From: Pleomorphochaeta sp963678575
GTDB taxonomy: Bacteria > Spirochaetota > Spirochaetia > Sphaerochaetales > Sphaerochaetaceae
Reading direction: 5' to 3'
Assembly (NCBI GenBank): GCA_963678575.2
Contig: CAXXHV010000002.1
Coordinates: 744,001-808,000 of the forward strand
DNA: 64,000 nt
The notes beneath the pieces were generated by a model that saw nothing but the letters and a program-made list of their open reading frames with translations, searched no databases and had not been told where the DNA came from. The translations under genes were made by a program, and so were the position numbers. Shown here piece by piece: positions 1 to 7,104 of this stretch. The stretch's first letter is position 1. The number at the start of each line of letters is the position of its first letter.

Positions 1-434
1 ATAATTAAATTAACAGTTTTATGTATATCTACATTTTTTGTCAAAGAAGAGTCTTTAGTTTTTATAATTAAATACAACCCTTTTTTTGATATTTCATTTG
101 AAATTTCTTCATCAAAGTATGAATTTAAAAAGTTTCTAAAAGAAAATATATTAATATCAATAAAATGCATCTCATGGAATAATATATAAATTAAATACGT
201 TGAAAAGAGTTTACATTGGTTGAAATATGTTTCAAGGAATTTTTTTTCAATATAATTTAAATTGTTGTAATAAGTCTTGATAAATTTTAAATAGTTTAAT
301 AGAAGTTCTTCATCAAATACTAAAATAGTATCTTTTCTAAGTTTATTTATCTCAGTATTGAAATAATCTAAATTAGAAATAATATCAGTAAATAATGTAA
401 AATCTAAATCTTCGTTGAATAATATTTTTTTCAT
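1..434 (-). CDS. Unknown protein, partial (3' end beyond window)
   Basis: An open frame of 144 codons runs from an ATG at 434 down to the window edge without a stop, so the C-terminus is missing. Its ATG overlaps the TGA of the upstream MFS gene (ATGA arrangement), implying translational coupling and a shared transcript. The product begins MKKILFNEDLDF and is rich in Asn, Lys, Ile, Phe and Tyr, without a signal peptide or clear membrane segment. I recognise no domain. By position it may work with the exporter, for example as a maturation, immunity or substrate-handling protein, but that is only inference. Confidence 0.6.
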   Translation of the reverse strand, partial: MKKILFNEDLDFTLFTDIISNLDYFNTEINKLRKDTILVFDEELLLNYLKFIKTYYNNLNYIEKKFLETYFNQCKLFSTYLIYILFHEMHFIDINIFSFRNFLNSYFDEEISNEISKKGLYLIIKTKDSSLTKNVDIHKTVNLI

Positions 435-1669
435 AAAGTAACCTTTATTTTTTTATTAATATCTCTAAGTAATAAAAAACATAATATAAGAAAAGCTAAG
501 CTAGCTGTTAATATTGTATAGGAAACATAGAATTTATCAACTAAAAAACCAAAAAAGAATATTGAGATAGGGGAAAGGACTTGAGAGAGAGAAGATAATA
601 TTCCATTTAATCTACCTCTTATGTTATCTTCAAATAAATTTTGTAAATTTGCATTAATTGGTATTTCAATATAACAGAGAAGAACCCCTATGCTAAAAAT
701 ACTAATAAACAATAATATTAATTTCATATTTATACTTAAATCTATTTCTAAGATTATAAAAATAATGAAATGTGAAAAAGCAATTAATAATATAACGAAA
801 AACATTTGTTTTAAAATGTTTCTTTCTTTTTTCTTAGTTGTAGTATAAAGGAATGAAGAAAAAATCATTCCAAGAGGAAGTGCTGTTTGGATTATTCCAT
901 ATTGAGAAGAAGATAGATTAATTATATTTACACAATAATAAGGGATTGCTATTAATATATTTATAGTAAAAAAATTAATTAACATTGAGTATTTTATTAT
1001 CACATAAAGGAGTTTATGGTTTTTTATATATAAAAGAGAAAATTTCATATTTGATATAAAAGAATTATGTATTGAAGATTTAATATCAGAGTATTTAATT
1101 ATTAAAAACAATTCTAAAATTGCAGATGTTAAAAAAGAGAAAGAGTTAATTAATATAATATATTTAATTTCAAATAAACTATATGCAATTCCTGACAATA
1201 TTGGTCCACTAATTCTTACAATTGAGTTTATCATTGAATTAATGGAATTGATTTTAATTATTTTATTTTTTGAAACTAAATTCGGTATACAGGATTCTAT
1301 ATTTACTGAGAAAAAAGCATTAAAACTTGAAAGCAAAATTGTGGTTAAATAAATAAAGAACAGAGTTAAGTTATTCTTCGAAACTATTATATATATTATT
1401 AATAATAAAAGAAAAGATAACACATCCATTAACACGATTGTAGTTTTTCTTGAATGTTTGTCAGCTAAAATTCCAGCAATAGGGAAAAGTATTATTTTGG
1501 GTAATATTGATAGTAATATAGTAATTGAAAAATTTAAACTTGATCCTGTTAATTTTAATACATAAAGGCCAATTGAAAAACTGTAAAGCATTGTCCCTAA
1601 TCCTGAAATAAGAGAACCAATTGAAAAAATAAAAATATTTCTGCCTTCTATATTTGATTTTAAGTTCAT
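431..1669 (-). CDS. MFS transporter, DHA3/MefA-like efflux type
   Basis: The 412-residue protein has about 12 hydrophobic segments, the usual size for an MFS permease. Between segments 2 and 3 it has the MFS motif A-like stretch GILADKHSRK (residues ~66-75), and a related GFLVDK occurs in the second half. Overall it resembles the MFS_3 (macrolide/multidrug efflux-like) proton-driven exporters of the inner membrane; the substrate cannot be read from sequence. There is no Shine-Dalgarno before the ATG. A TTGACA promoter places the -10 box 6 nt from the start codon, so the mRNA is probably leaderless. The stop overlaps the start of the next gene. Together with its repeat-rich promoter this looks like a regulated accessory exporter. 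Confidence 0.85.
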   Translation of the reverse strand: MNLKSNIEGRNIFIFSIGSLISGLGTMLYSFSIGLYVLKLTGSSLNFSITILLSILPKIILFPIAGILADKHSRKTTIVLMDVLSFLLLLIIYIIVSKNNLTLFFIYLTTILLSSFNAFFSVNIESCIPNLVSKNKIIKINSINSMINSIVRISGPILSGIAYSLFEIKYIILINSFSFLTSAILELFLIIKYSDIKSSIHNSFISNMKFSLLYIKNHKLLYVIIKYSMLINFFTINILIAIPYYCVNIINLSSSQYGIIQTALPLGMIFSSFLYTTTKKKERNILKQMFFVILLIAFSHFIIFIILEIDLSINMKLILLFISIFSIGVLLCYIEIPINANLQNLFEDNIRGRLNGILSSLSQVLSPISIFFFGFLVDKFYVSYTILTASLAFLILCFLLLRDINKKIKVTL

Positions 1670-1675
1670 ATTAAT

Positions 1676-1705
1676 AATATATTATACATATCTAATATTT
1701 GTCAA
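1676..1705 (-). promoter_or_regulatory. Promoter of the MFS exporter gene
   Basis: On the minus strand TTGACA (1700-1705) is followed after 18 nt by TATATT (1676-1681). The -10 box ends 6 nt before the ATG at 1669, so the predicted transcript starts at or next to the start codon. A TATAAT at 1681-1686 is an alternative, but only 13 nt from the -35 box. Confidence 0.65.
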
Positions 1706-1764
1706 TGTTTAGATGGTTATCTAATTATATAAGAATATTAGATATTATAATTACTTGTTAGATA
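1689..1764. promoter_or_regulatory. Putative operator array, TATCTAA/TTAGATA heptamers
   Basis: Four copies of one heptamer occur here: TATCTAA at 1689-1695 and 1718-1724, and its reverse complement TTAGATA at 1738-1744 and 1758-1764. The middle pair forms an 8-bp inverted repeat (TATCTAAT 1718-1725, ATTAGATA 1737-1744, 11-nt spacer). The first copy lies between the -35 and -10 boxes of the exporter promoter, a position suited to repression. No regulator gene is visible in the window, so the binding protein is unknown. A run of chance AT-rich matches is possible but unlikely for four 7-mers with G/C positions conserved. Confidence 0.45.
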
Positions 1765-1865
1765 ATATTTAAAAAATATGAAGCCTATAATTGATATCGA
1801 ATTTATAAAAATTAATTGAAAAGTACCTTTATTAAGTGAAAATATTTTTATATTTATTTAATTTA

Positions 1866-1894
1866 TTGACCATTTAATTCATTATTTTTATATT
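1866..1894 (+). promoter_or_regulatory. Promoter of the 78-residue orphan gene
   Basis: TTGACC (1866-1871), a 17-nt spacer and TATATT (1889-1894) make a good sigma-70 promoter. Only 7 nt separate the -10 box from the ATG at 1902, again predicting a leaderless or near-leaderless mRNA. Confidence 0.6.
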
Positions 1895-1901
1895 ATTAGG
1901 T

Positions 1902-2138
1902 ATGGATGAATTATACCAACAAATATCTGATGATACTTATAACTCAATATTAACTACTTTAGAAACAAGATATAATAAATTTCAATTATCCTTAGTTGAA
2001 ATAAAGCAAGAGTTAGATAGTTTATATAAATATGAGGGCTTAGCTTGGACTGGGCGGGGTGATTATAAACAAGCAGAAATTGAAGGAACAATTTTTGCCT
2101 ATGAAGTTTTTCTATTAAGGCATGAGAGTAAACAATGA
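1902..2138 (+). CDS. Small conserved-looking hypothetical protein, 78 aa
   Basis: A 78-residue acidic, soluble, mostly helical protein (MDELYQQISDD...) with a central amphipathic region and a motif-like GRGDYKQAEIEG near residues 52-63. No domain is recognised. That it is a real gene is supported by a well-spaced sigma-70 promoter ending 7 nt before the ATG and by balanced composition unlike the surrounding AT-rich DNA. It is monocistronic: about 170 nt separate it from yebC, which has its own Shine-Dalgarno. Confidence 0.6.
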   Translation: MDELYQQISDDTYNSILTTLETRYNKFQLSLVEIKQELDSLYKYEGLAWTGRGDYKQAEIEGTIFAYEVFLLRHESKQ

Positions 2139-2250
2139 TTTCTAATTTTATTTTTAGATTTATTTTGTAAAAATAACAATATTAAAGAAGATACTAAATA
2201 TACAACTAAGCTTGAAATTTATTATTTTTTATGTTAATTTTTATAAGGAT

Positions 2251-2272
2251 TTGACTAAAGATTATTAGTCAA
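2251..2272. repeat. Inverted repeat upstream of yebC
   Basis: TTGACTAA (2251-2258) and TTAGTCAA (2265-2272) form a perfect 8-bp inverted repeat with a 6-nt loop. It lies 37 nt before yebC. It could be an operator, a leader hairpin or a weak terminator for the small upstream gene; no T-run follows, which argues against an efficient terminator. Confidence 0.4.
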
Positions 2273-2308
2273 TTAGACAAACTTTAATAAAAAAAGAAAG
2301 AGGTATAT

Positions 2309-3052
2309 ATGTCAGGGCATAGTAAATGGGCTACTATTAAGCACAAAAAAGGTTTAGCGGATGCTAAGCGCGGTCAAAAATTCACAAAATTAATAAAAGA
2401 AATTACAGTTGCAGCTAAGATGGGTGGCCCTGATCCCGATACCAATGCTACATTGAGAACAGCTATCCTAAAAGCAAAAGCTGAAAACATGCCAAAGGAT
2501 AACATTGATAGAGCAATAAAAAAAGGTAGTGGAGACCAAGACACTTCAACATATTATGAATTAACATACGAGGGTTATGCTCCAGGTGGAATTGCTGTTA
2601 TTGTTGATACTTTAACTGATAATAAAAATAGAACTGCAGCAGATGTAAGATCTACTCTTACTAAATTGGGTGGTTCTTTAGGCACAACTGGTTGTGTTTC
2701 TTATATGTTCCAAACTAAAGGTATTATTACTTATAGTACAGAAAAATATAGTGAAGAAGAAATTTTTGAACTAGCTTTAGAAAATGGTGCAGAAGATGTT
2801 GAGACAAATGATGGACTAATAGAAGTTTCAACAGCTCCTACTGATTTTGCTAATGTATTAGAAGCTTTACAAGAAGCTGGATTTGAACAAGAATCAGCTG
2901 AAGTTGAAAAAATTGCAGATCAAATGATTACTTTAGAAAGCGATAAAGCAAGAAAAGTATTAAGAATTGTAGAAAAATTAGAAGATTTAGAAGATGTTCA
3001 ACAAGTTTCAACTAATCTAGAACTTCCTGATGACTTTGAAGAAGAAGAATAA
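2309..3052 (+). CDS. yebC: YebC/TACO1-family regulator
   Basis: A 247-residue cytoplasmic protein of usual family length with the signature N-terminus MSGHSKWATIKHKK and the conserved MPKDNIDRAIKKG segment near residues 60-72. YebC/TACO1 proteins are described as transcriptional regulators and, more recently, as translation factors acting on proline-rich stretches; the cellular role here is not shown by sequence. A good Shine-Dalgarno (AAAGAGG) precedes the ATG. It is the first gene of an operon with ruvC, ruvA, ruvB and queA, a common bacterial arrangement; ruvC starts 5 nt after its stop. Confidence 0.95.
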   Translation: MSGHSKWATIKHKKGLADAKRGQKFTKLIKEITVAAKMGGPDPDTNATLRTAILKAKAENMPKDNIDRAIKKGSGDQDTSTYYELTYEGYAPGGIAVIVDTLTDNKNRTAADVRSTLTKLGGSLGTTGCVSYMFQTKGIITYSTEKYSEEEIFELALENGAEDVETNDGLIEVSTAPTDFANVLEALQEAGFEQESAEVEKIADQMITLESDKARKVLRIVEKLEDLEDVQQVSTNLELPDDFEEEE

Positions 3053-3057
3053 AAAAT

Positions 3058-3549
3058 ATGCGTATTCTTGGGATTGATCCGGGATTAGCGAATACAGGCT
3101 GGGGTATTATTGATTCAACAGGTCACAAATCCCGGCCTGTTTCTTTTGGTGTAATTAATACTAATAAGGGTTCTGTAGAAAGTCTGAGAATTTTTTCTAT
3201 TGCAGAACAATTAGGGTTAATAGCTGAAAAATATAATGTTGAAATTTGTGCGATAGAAGATATTTATTTTACCAAAAACACTTCTTCAGCAATATCTGTT
3301 GCAAAAGTTATTGGCTCTTCAATACATAAATTGTCACAATTGAAACTTGATGTTAAACTATATTCTCCATTGCAAATTAAATCTATTATAACCGGATACG
3401 GTAATGCAGATAAAAAACAAGTGCAAGAAATGGTTAGATTGCATCTAGGCTTAGAACAGAGACCAAAACCAGATCATGCTGCAGATGCATTAGCAGCAGC
3501 CTTATGTTTAGCAACATATGAGACTTCAATTAGTAGGATATTAAAATGA
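3058..3549 (+). CDS. ruvC: Holliday junction resolvase RuvC
   Basis: A 163-residue RNase H-fold endonuclease that cuts Holliday junctions symmetrically with the RuvAB motor. The catalytic acidic set is visible: Asp7 in ILGIDPG, Glu67 in CAIEDIY, and the C-terminal DHAADALAAA with H140 and D143 at the positions where E. coli has two aspartates (a His at the first occurs in other bacteria). Length is normal. The stop overlaps the ruvA start by 4 nt (ATGA), so the two are translationally coupled. Confidence 0.96.
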   Translation: MRILGIDPGLANTGWGIIDSTGHKSRPVSFGVINTNKGSVESLRIFSIAEQLGLIAEKYNVEICAIEDIYFTKNTSSAISVAKVIGSSIHKLSQLKLDVKLYSPLQIKSIITGYGNADKKQVQEMVRLHLGLEQRPKPDHAADALAAALCLATYETSISRILK

Positions 3550-4166
3550 TAAACGCATTATATGGTGAAATTGCAAGCATAACTAGCAATAATGTTATTA
3601 TTAAAAGTGGTAGTATTGAATTTAATTTATTAGTTGCAACTTCAACTGCATCTAAATTAAGCCAATTAATGGATAAAAGTGATGTTAGAATTGTTACCTA
3701 TTTACAACATAGGGAAGATGCAATGACATTATTTGGGTTTATCGATGAGTTAGAGAGAGAATTCTTTTTACAATTACAAAATGTATCTGGTATTGGAGCA
3801 AAAGGCGCATTAAAAATTATGAGCGGGGTAAGTTTTAAAGATTTTGTAATAATGTTAGATAATAGTGATATTAATGCATTATCAAAATTACCTGGAATTG
3901 GTAAAAAAACAGCCTCAAAATTAGTTTTAGCCCTAAGAGGTAATTTAGTAATGGAAGAAGACACAAGTCAAAGTGTTGAAATTCCTTCTCATAGAGAAAG
4001 ATTTAAAGAATTAATTTTAGCATTAGTTGATATGGGATATGAAAGAAATAGATGTGAAAAAGAAATATATAAAATATATGATTCACAAAAAGAAAAATTA
4101 GAAAATTTGTCTGATCATGATGTTGAAACATATTTATTTAGACAAGCTATTGCTAATTTAAGCTAG
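3546..4166 (+). CDS. ruvA: Holliday junction branch migration protein RuvA
   Basis: A 206-residue protein with the three RuvA domains: an OB fold (1-~65), a central domain with two helix-hairpin-helix motifs (VSGIGAKGALKI and LPGIGKKTASKL, about residues 80-125), and a C-terminal three-helix domain that contacts RuvB. It forms the tetramer that holds the junction and targets the RuvB hexamers. It overlaps ruvC by 4 nt, and ruvB follows 8 nt downstream behind an AGAGG ribosome site. Confidence 0.95.
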   Translation: MINALYGEIASITSNNVIIKSGSIEFNLLVATSTASKLSQLMDKSDVRIVTYLQHREDAMTLFGFIDELEREFFLQLQNVSGIGAKGALKIMSGVSFKDFVIMLDNSDINALSKLPGIGKKTASKLVLALRGNLVMEEDTSQSVEIPSHRERFKELILALVDMGYERNRCEKEIYKIYDSQKEKLENLSDHDVETYLFRQAIANLS

Positions 4167-4174
4167 AGGCAATT

Positions 4175-5245
4175 ATGAGTGAATTTGAAGAAAATGTAGA
4201 AAATGTTGATTCTTTAAGAGCTAATTCGTTAGTATCAACAACTTTTCAAAATGATAATGATGATCATGAAAATATTTTAAGACCAAAAAAACTTAAAGAT
4301 TTCCAAGGTCAAAAACAGATTAAAGAAAATCTATCTATATTTATACAAGCAGCTAGAGAAAGAAATGAAGCTTTAGATCATACTTTTTTGATTGGTCCTC
4401 CAGGTCTTGGTAAAACAACACTTGCTAGTATTATTGCTAATGAAATGGGTAAAGAAATAAGAATGACAAGTGCGCCAGCATTAGAAAAACCAAAAGATTT
4501 AGCTGGTATTTTAACCAACGTTAGTGAAGGTTCTATTTTCTTTATTGATGAAATTCATAGATTAAAACCTGCTCTTGAAGAAATGTTATATATTGCAATG
4601 GAAGATTTTGAAATTGACTGGGTAATTGGACAGGGTCCTGCTGCTAGAACAATGAGAATTCCTTTACCAAACTTTACATTAATTGGAGCAACTACAAAAG
4701 CAGGACAAGTATCTTCTCCTCTTCATTCACGTTTTGGTATAACTTGTCATTTACAATTTTATAATGAAACTGAATTAAGTAGAATTATAAAAAGAAGTAG
4801 TAAATTAATTGATTGTGAAATTGAAGATAATGCATTAACTGCCTTAGCAAAATGTAGCAGAGGTACTCCAAGAATTGCAAATAGATTATTAAAACGTTTA
4901 AGAGATTTTGCAATTGTTCTTGAAGATGGAATTATTACTAATAATGTTGTAAATGAAGGGTTAAAAAGATTAGGTATTGATCCTATTGGATTAGAAGCAC
5001 AAGACAGAAATATTTTATCTACAATAATCGATTTTTATGGTGGAGGTCCTGTTGGGGCTAGTACACTTTCAATTAGTGTAGGAGAGGCTATTGAATCATT
5101 AGAAGATTTTTATGAACCCTATTTAATTCAAAAAGGCTTTTTATTAAGGACTCCAAGAGGCAGATGTGTAACAACCAAAGCCTATGAGCTCTTAAATTTA
5201 ACCCCACCATCTAAAATTAAAGATTTAGATACTTCAATTTTATAA
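4175..5245 (+). CDS. ruvB: Holliday junction branch migration ATPase RuvB
   Basis: A 356-residue AAA+ motor. Walker A is GPPGLGKTT (residues 74-82), Walker B FFIDEIHRL (about 122-130), sensor 1 lies in LIGATTKAG, and the arginine finger is in HSRFG. A winged-helix DNA-binding domain forms the C-terminus. The N-terminus carries about 15-20 extra acidic, Asn-rich residues before the conserved LRPKKLKDFQGQ start of the AAA+ domain. It pulls DNA through the RuvA-bound junction. It sits between ruvA and queA in one operon. Confidence 0.97.
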   Translation: MSEFEENVENVDSLRANSLVSTTFQNDNDDHENILRPKKLKDFQGQKQIKENLSIFIQAARERNEALDHTFLIGPPGLGKTTLASIIANEMGKEIRMTSAPALEKPKDLAGILTNVSEGSIFFIDEIHRLKPALEEMLYIAMEDFEIDWVIGQGPAARTMRIPLPNFTLIGATTKAGQVSSPLHSRFGITCHLQFYNETELSRIIKRSSKLIDCEIEDNALTALAKCSRGTPRIANRLLKRLRDFAIVLEDGIITNNVVNEGLKRLGIDPIGLEAQDRNILSTIIDFYGGGPVGASTLSISVGEAIESLEDFYEPYLIQKGFLLRTPRGRCVTTKAYELLNLTPPSKIKDLDTSIL

Positions 5246-5260
5246 TTTACGAGGAAATTA

Positions 5261-6307
5261 ATGATAGAAAAAATACAAAGTGGTTTAAAAACATCTGATT
5301 TTAATTTTGATTTACCACAAGAATTAATTGCACAAGAACCCTCTGATAAACGAGGAAAAGATAGGCTCTTAGTATTAGATAGAAATACTGGAGCTTATAA
5401 TGATAAATATATTGATGATTTTGTTGATCAAATAGATGAAAATTCTATTTTAGTAGTTAATAATTCTAAGGTAAGAAAGGCTAGAGTATTTGCAACAAGT
5501 GAAACAGGTGGAAAAGTTGAATTTTTGTTTTTAGAAGAGCTAGAAGATTTTAGCTGGAATTGTATGGTTACAAAAAGTAAAAAACAAAGAGTTGGAAAAA
5601 AATATACATTTGAAGATAATTTAGAAGCTACGATTGTTAGAACATTAGAAGATAGTACTAAGATTGTAAAATTTAACAAAGAAATAACAGAAAATTGGTT
5701 TTTAGAATATGGACATGTGCCTCTTCCTCCTTATATTAAAAGAGAAGATAGCTTCAGTGATGAAAATAGATACCAAACAATATATGCAAAAACTGAAGGA
5801 AGTGTTGCAGCTCCTACAGCTGGTCTTCATTTTACACCAGAAATATTAAATAGAATTAAAGAAAAAGGTGTAAAAGTTGTTGAAATTACTCTTCATGTTG
5901 GAATGGGAACTTTTATGCCAGTTAGAAGTGAGAATTTAGATGAACATGATATGCACTATGAAAGATATAGTATTAGTGATGAAGTTGCTACAATAATTAA
6001 TGATGCTAAGAAAAATAATATTAAGATTGTTGCAACAGGAACAACTAGTGTAAGAACTTTAGAAAGTGCTGTAGACGAAAAAGGTTTATTAAAAAGTGGA
6101 ATGGGTAGAACAAATTTATTTATTAAACCTGGATACAAATTTAAAATTGTTGATCAATTATTAACTAATTTTCATACACCAGAAAGTACTTTATTGGTTT
6201 TAGTATCAGCTTTTGCCTCAAAAAAGAACATTATGAATGCATATAATCATGCTATTGAAGAAAAATATAGATTTTTTAGTTATGGCGATGCAATGTTTAT
6301 TAAATAA
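5261..6307 (+). CDS. queA: tRNA preQ1(34) S-adenosylmethionine ribosyltransferase-isomerase
   Basis: QueA transfers and isomerises the ribosyl group of SAM onto preQ1 at tRNA position 34, giving epoxyqueuosine. The 348-residue length is typical. Conserved stretches include FDLPQELIAQEP near the N-terminus, SVAAPTAGLHFT (~190), LHVGMGTFMPV (~215) and NFHTPESTLLVLVSAFA (~305). A GAGG ribosome site precedes the ATG. It is the last gene of the yebC-ruv operon and ends at a bidirectional terminator. Tgt, the preceding step of the same pathway, is also in this window (30079). Confidence 0.96.
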   Translation: MIEKIQSGLKTSDFNFDLPQELIAQEPSDKRGKDRLLVLDRNTGAYNDKYIDDFVDQIDENSILVVNNSKVRKARVFATSETGGKVEFLFLEELEDFSWNCMVTKSKKQRVGKKYTFEDNLEATIVRTLEDSTKIVKFNKEITENWFLEYGHVPLPPYIKREDSFSDENRYQTIYAKTEGSVAAPTAGLHFTPEILNRIKEKGVKVVEITLHVGMGTFMPVRSENLDEHDMHYERYSISDEVATIINDAKKNNIKIVATGTTSVRTLESAVDEKGLLKSGMGRTNLFIKPGYKFKIVDQLLTNFHTPESTLLVLVSAFASKKNIMNAYNHAIEEKYRFFSYGDAMFIK

Positions 6308-6320
6308 TATTCCTTAAATA

Positions 6321-6370
6321 AAAAAAACACCTAGAGTAAATTATACTATTTAACTTTTAGGTGTTTTTTT
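6321..6370. terminator. Bidirectional terminator between queA and tmk
   Basis: AACACCTA on the left (ending 6333) pairs with TAGGTGTT on the right (from 6358), flanked by an A-run on one side and a T-run on the other. It can therefore terminate both the plus-strand queA operon and the minus-strand tmk gene. Confidence 0.85.
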
Positions 6371-6387
6371 TTATTTGTTTCTATTTG

Positions 6388-7002
6388 TTATAAATATTTT
6401 TTTAATTCATTAATTATTTTAGAAGAAATAGTTTCTACTGAGTCTTCTCCATTGATTTTAATTAAAACTACTTCCTTTGGAATTTCTTTAAGAATTTTCT
6501 GATAATTTAATTCAACTTTTGATAAGAAATCATTATGTTCAAAAATATCCTTATCATTTCCTCTTTTGTTAATTCTATTTAAGCAAGTATCTAATGCTGT
6601 TTCAATGTAAATCAAAAATTGAGGGTGAGGGTAATCATTTAATTGTTTTACTTTTTCATAATCACAAAGCACTCCTTGATAAGCCAAAGAGGAATAAAAG
6701 TATCTATCACTTATTACAATCTCGTTATTATTTAAATGTTTTAATACACCATTTTCTTCATTATATAAGTGATCTTCTCTATCGGTTGCATATAATTTTG
6801 CTAAAGTTAAAGGCGTTGTAATAAATCTTTTTGCTAATACATCCCTTACAATTTTTCCAATTGGTCTATCTGTTGGTTCGAAAGTAGAATATGTTTTGTA
6901 TCCCATATTGGACAGTTGAGTATTGATAGCTTTAAGTTGAGTGGTAGTTCCTGCTCCATCTAAACCTTCTAATACTATGAAATTTTTAAGTATTTTGGAC
7001 AT
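6388..7002 (-). CDS. tmk: Thymidylate kinase (P-loop lysine replaced)
   Basis: A 204-residue dTMP kinase of normal length. Family marks are the N-terminal LEGLDGAGTTTQ, the DR-type motif in FEPTDRPIGK (~40), ISDRYFYSS (~96), and a basic lid segment NRINKRGNDKD (~145). Unusually, the P-loop reads GAGTTT where GKT/GKS is expected, so Thr19 takes the place of the phosphate-binding lysine; I confirmed this on the DNA. The other motifs are intact, so the enzyme is probably active. It is monocistronic and divergent from tamB. Confidence 0.9.
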   Translation of the reverse strand: MSKILKNFIVLEGLDGAGTTTQLKAINTQLSNMGYKTYSTFEPTDRPIGKIVRDVLAKRFITTPLTLAKLYATDREDHLYNEENGVLKHLNNNEIVISDRYFYSSLAYQGVLCDYEKVKQLNDYPHPQFLIYIETALDTCLNRINKRGNDKDIFEHNDFLSKVELNYQKILKEIPKEVVLIKINGEDSVETISSKIINELKKYL

Positions 7003-7104
7003 TTAATAATTATTTCCCTTGATAAATATTAGTAAGAATCTACTTTTCTAATGAATAAATTCTTTTTTCGTATTATAATAAAAATATAGCTTTGGAGGAA
7101 GGTC

